From Flavobacterium sp. (lineage in GTDB: Bacteria > Bacteroidota > Bacteroidia > Flavobacteriales > Flavobacteriaceae): a stretch of 64,000 bases of DNA. The notes beneath the pieces are model-generated. The model did not search any database and had not been told where the DNA came from. It saw only the letters and a list, made by a program, of their open reading frames with translations. The stretch's first letter is position 1. Every line of letters starts with the position of its first letter. A program made the position numbers and the translations under genes. Shown one piece after another: positions 62,901 through 64,000 of the stretch. Location of the stretch: positions 434,001 through 498,000 of the forward strand of contig NZ_JAHEBT010000052.1 of NCBI RefSeq assembly GCF_024642105.1, read 5' to 3'.

Positions 62901-64000
62901 CTAAAACCAAAAACCAACACTAAACCAAGTATAGCCTTTAGCATTTTCTGGAGACCAAGAATATTTTGCCTCTATAGGCCCAATAGCTGTTTCTAATCCA
63001 TAGCCAACAGCATAACCAGAGTGTTTTGGAAAAGCAATCCAATCACCGGATTGAAAAAGATTGTCACCCAAATTCGCAAAATTTGCAGAAAAGTTCAAAT
63101 GATTCTTTCTATAAAATTCATAATCAATAGTTCCTGTCGCTTTTATATAACTATTAGCCGCTACACTCAAGAAATCGTAACCGTAAAATGGTCTAAAGTT
63201 ATTGATGCTATTATACCCATATCCACCTAAAACAAAATTAAAAAATGGCACGCCATCATTTCCAATAGGCAAACCCCCATCTCCTTGAAATTTTAATATT
63301 AATTTATCCCAAATCGTTACAGCCTTCTCAAAATTAGCCTTAAAAATTGAAAAGGGTTTAAAATTGTTGTTATAGTCAGACGAAAACAAATAGGATTGAA
63401 AATCAGCCGTAAAATACCATCCTTTTTTTGGAAAATATTTATTATCAAACGAATCAAATTTGACATATCCAAATCCACTCCAATAACTACTTTTATCAAT
63501 TATCGGATTGGCAATCGCTAATGTTTGTGAAGAAATACGCAAGTATTTTACTTCTACCCCTGCACCAACCAAAAAGCTCTGTGCCAAGCCTTTTTGCAAA
63601 TAGGCCTGAGTGGATAAATCCATAAAATCAACATTGATTTCATTTATACCAAATGATCCCAAGTTTAAATCTGTAATATTCTGCGAAACATTCTTATTAA
63701 ACTGATTGAATTGTGATTTAAAACCAAAACTAAAATTGAATCCATTATCAATGTAATAATCTAAATTGTATCTAAAATTATCCCCTAAAACCAAATCTAA
63801 AGAAGCAAGATCGTTTTTAAAAAGAGTGTTTTTATTAGTCAAATTAACCAAGACACCGCTTTTAAATAAATCATCATAATGCAATCCAAATTTCAAATAT
63901 GTCTTTATTGGATTTTCTACCAATTTCAGATTAAGATTCTCTCCTTTTTCTTCGTTTTCAAAAGAATAACTAATCGCATTAAAATTTTCTGTAGCATTAA
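62901..64000 (-). CDS. BamA/surface-antigen-type outer-membrane barrel, C-terminal part (probably patatin-like phospholipase fusion)
   Basis: The open frame runs off the window at 64000, so only the last 365 or so residues are seen and no start can be given. The C-terminal strands GYAVGYGLETAIGPIEAKYS and GYTWFSVGFWF are typical of the Omp85/surface-antigen barrel. The segment KTYLKFGLHYDDLFKSGVLV recalls the flavobacterial patatin-like phospholipases that carry a C-terminal Omp85 barrel (PlpD type). The patatin domain itself is outside the window, so that part is inference. Confidence 0.75.
   Translation of the reverse strand, partial: NATENFNAISYSFENEEKGENLNLKLVENPIKTYLKFGLHYDDLFKSGVLVNLTNKNTLFKNDLASLDLVLGDNFRYNLDYYIDNGFNFSFGFKSQFNQFNKNVSQNITDLNLGSFGINEINVDFMDLSTQAYLQKGLAQSFLVGAGVEVKYLRISSQTLAIANPIIDKSSYWSGFGYVKFDSFDNKYFPKKGWYFTADFQSYLFSSDYNNNFKPFSIFKANFEKAVTIWDKLILKFQGDGGLPIGNDGVPFFNFVLGGYGYNSINNFRPFYGYDFLSVAANSYIKATGTIDYEFYRKNHLNFSANFANLGDNLFQSGDWIAFPKHSGYAVGYGLETAIGPIEAKYSWSPENAKGYTWFSVGFWF

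Noticed and set aside
63921..63923. TTG as the start of the surface-antigen gene
   Set aside because: The frame continues upstream to the window edge with sequence typical of the same protein, so this is an internal codon.

Overview
The window is a 64 kb piece of a low-GC chromosome from a Flavobacteriia member, most likely Flavobacterium or a close relative. The inference rests on gene content and style: a three-gene succinate dehydrogenase (sdhCAB), a mevalonate-pathway HMG-CoA synthase, methylmalonyl-CoA epimerase, a 920-residue TonB-dependent receptor, OmpA with thrombospondin-3 repeats, an IPExxxVDY protein, the purN-rnhA-pfkB-purF cluster, and Bacteroidetes-type promoters (TTG, about 20 bases, TAnnTTTG). 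I see no rRNA, CRISPR array, prophage or intact insertion sequence. There is one tRNA (CAU anticodon).

Layout. 1-5414: fatty-acid initiation and neighbours on the minus strand (accC partial, accB, fabH, rpmF, yceD, pdxA), then riboflavin synthase. 5415-6920: a repeat-rich accessory stretch with a nested inverted repeat, a Dabb protein, and a small module bracketed by two perfect 32-base inverted REP-like palindromes, then the tRNA. 7043-10038: methylmalonyl-CoA epimerase, a large lipoprotein, an omega-amidase-type nitrilase. 10126-14190: sdhC-sdhA-sdhB with a four-helix-bundle (S23-type) cassette lodged between sdhA and sdhB. 14543-15904: HMG-CoA synthase. 16178-17431: an AT-rich two-gene island encoding a small membrane protein and a nuclease resembling the PvuRts1I/AbaSI family of modification-dependent restriction enzymes. 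17681-20868: aminopeptidase P, alpha/beta hydrolase, a small ABC transporter. 20869-29322: an AddB-like and an AddA-like helicase-nuclease pair separated by an OmpA protein and its barrel-only paralogue. 29501-31094: rbfA and a Lol-type permease. 31105-31744 and 35044-35573: two toxin-antitoxin pairs flanking dusB and lepA. 35582-41873: sugar kinase, thiL, glyS, comF, superoxide dismutase. 42224-46412: purine cluster. 46588-51933: acpP, fabF, rnc, IPExxxVDY, pyk, Bax-inhibitor protein. 52039-53120: dinB with an apparent one-base frameshift. 53191-64000: CYTH protein, RlpA, membrane protein, TonB receptor, pgi, M23 peptidase, tryptophan dioxygenase, DUF3108 protein, and the C-terminal barrel of a surface-antigen/patatin-type protein running off the window.

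Most of the window is ordinary core metabolism. The most interesting accessory pieces are the putative modification-dependent restriction locus (16178-17513), the REP-bracketed toxin-tail/immunity-like remnant (6136-6728), the four-helix-bundle cassette inside the sdh operon, the dinB frameshift, the barrel-only OmpA duplicate, and an M23 peptidase in which the usual HxH motif reads HxC.
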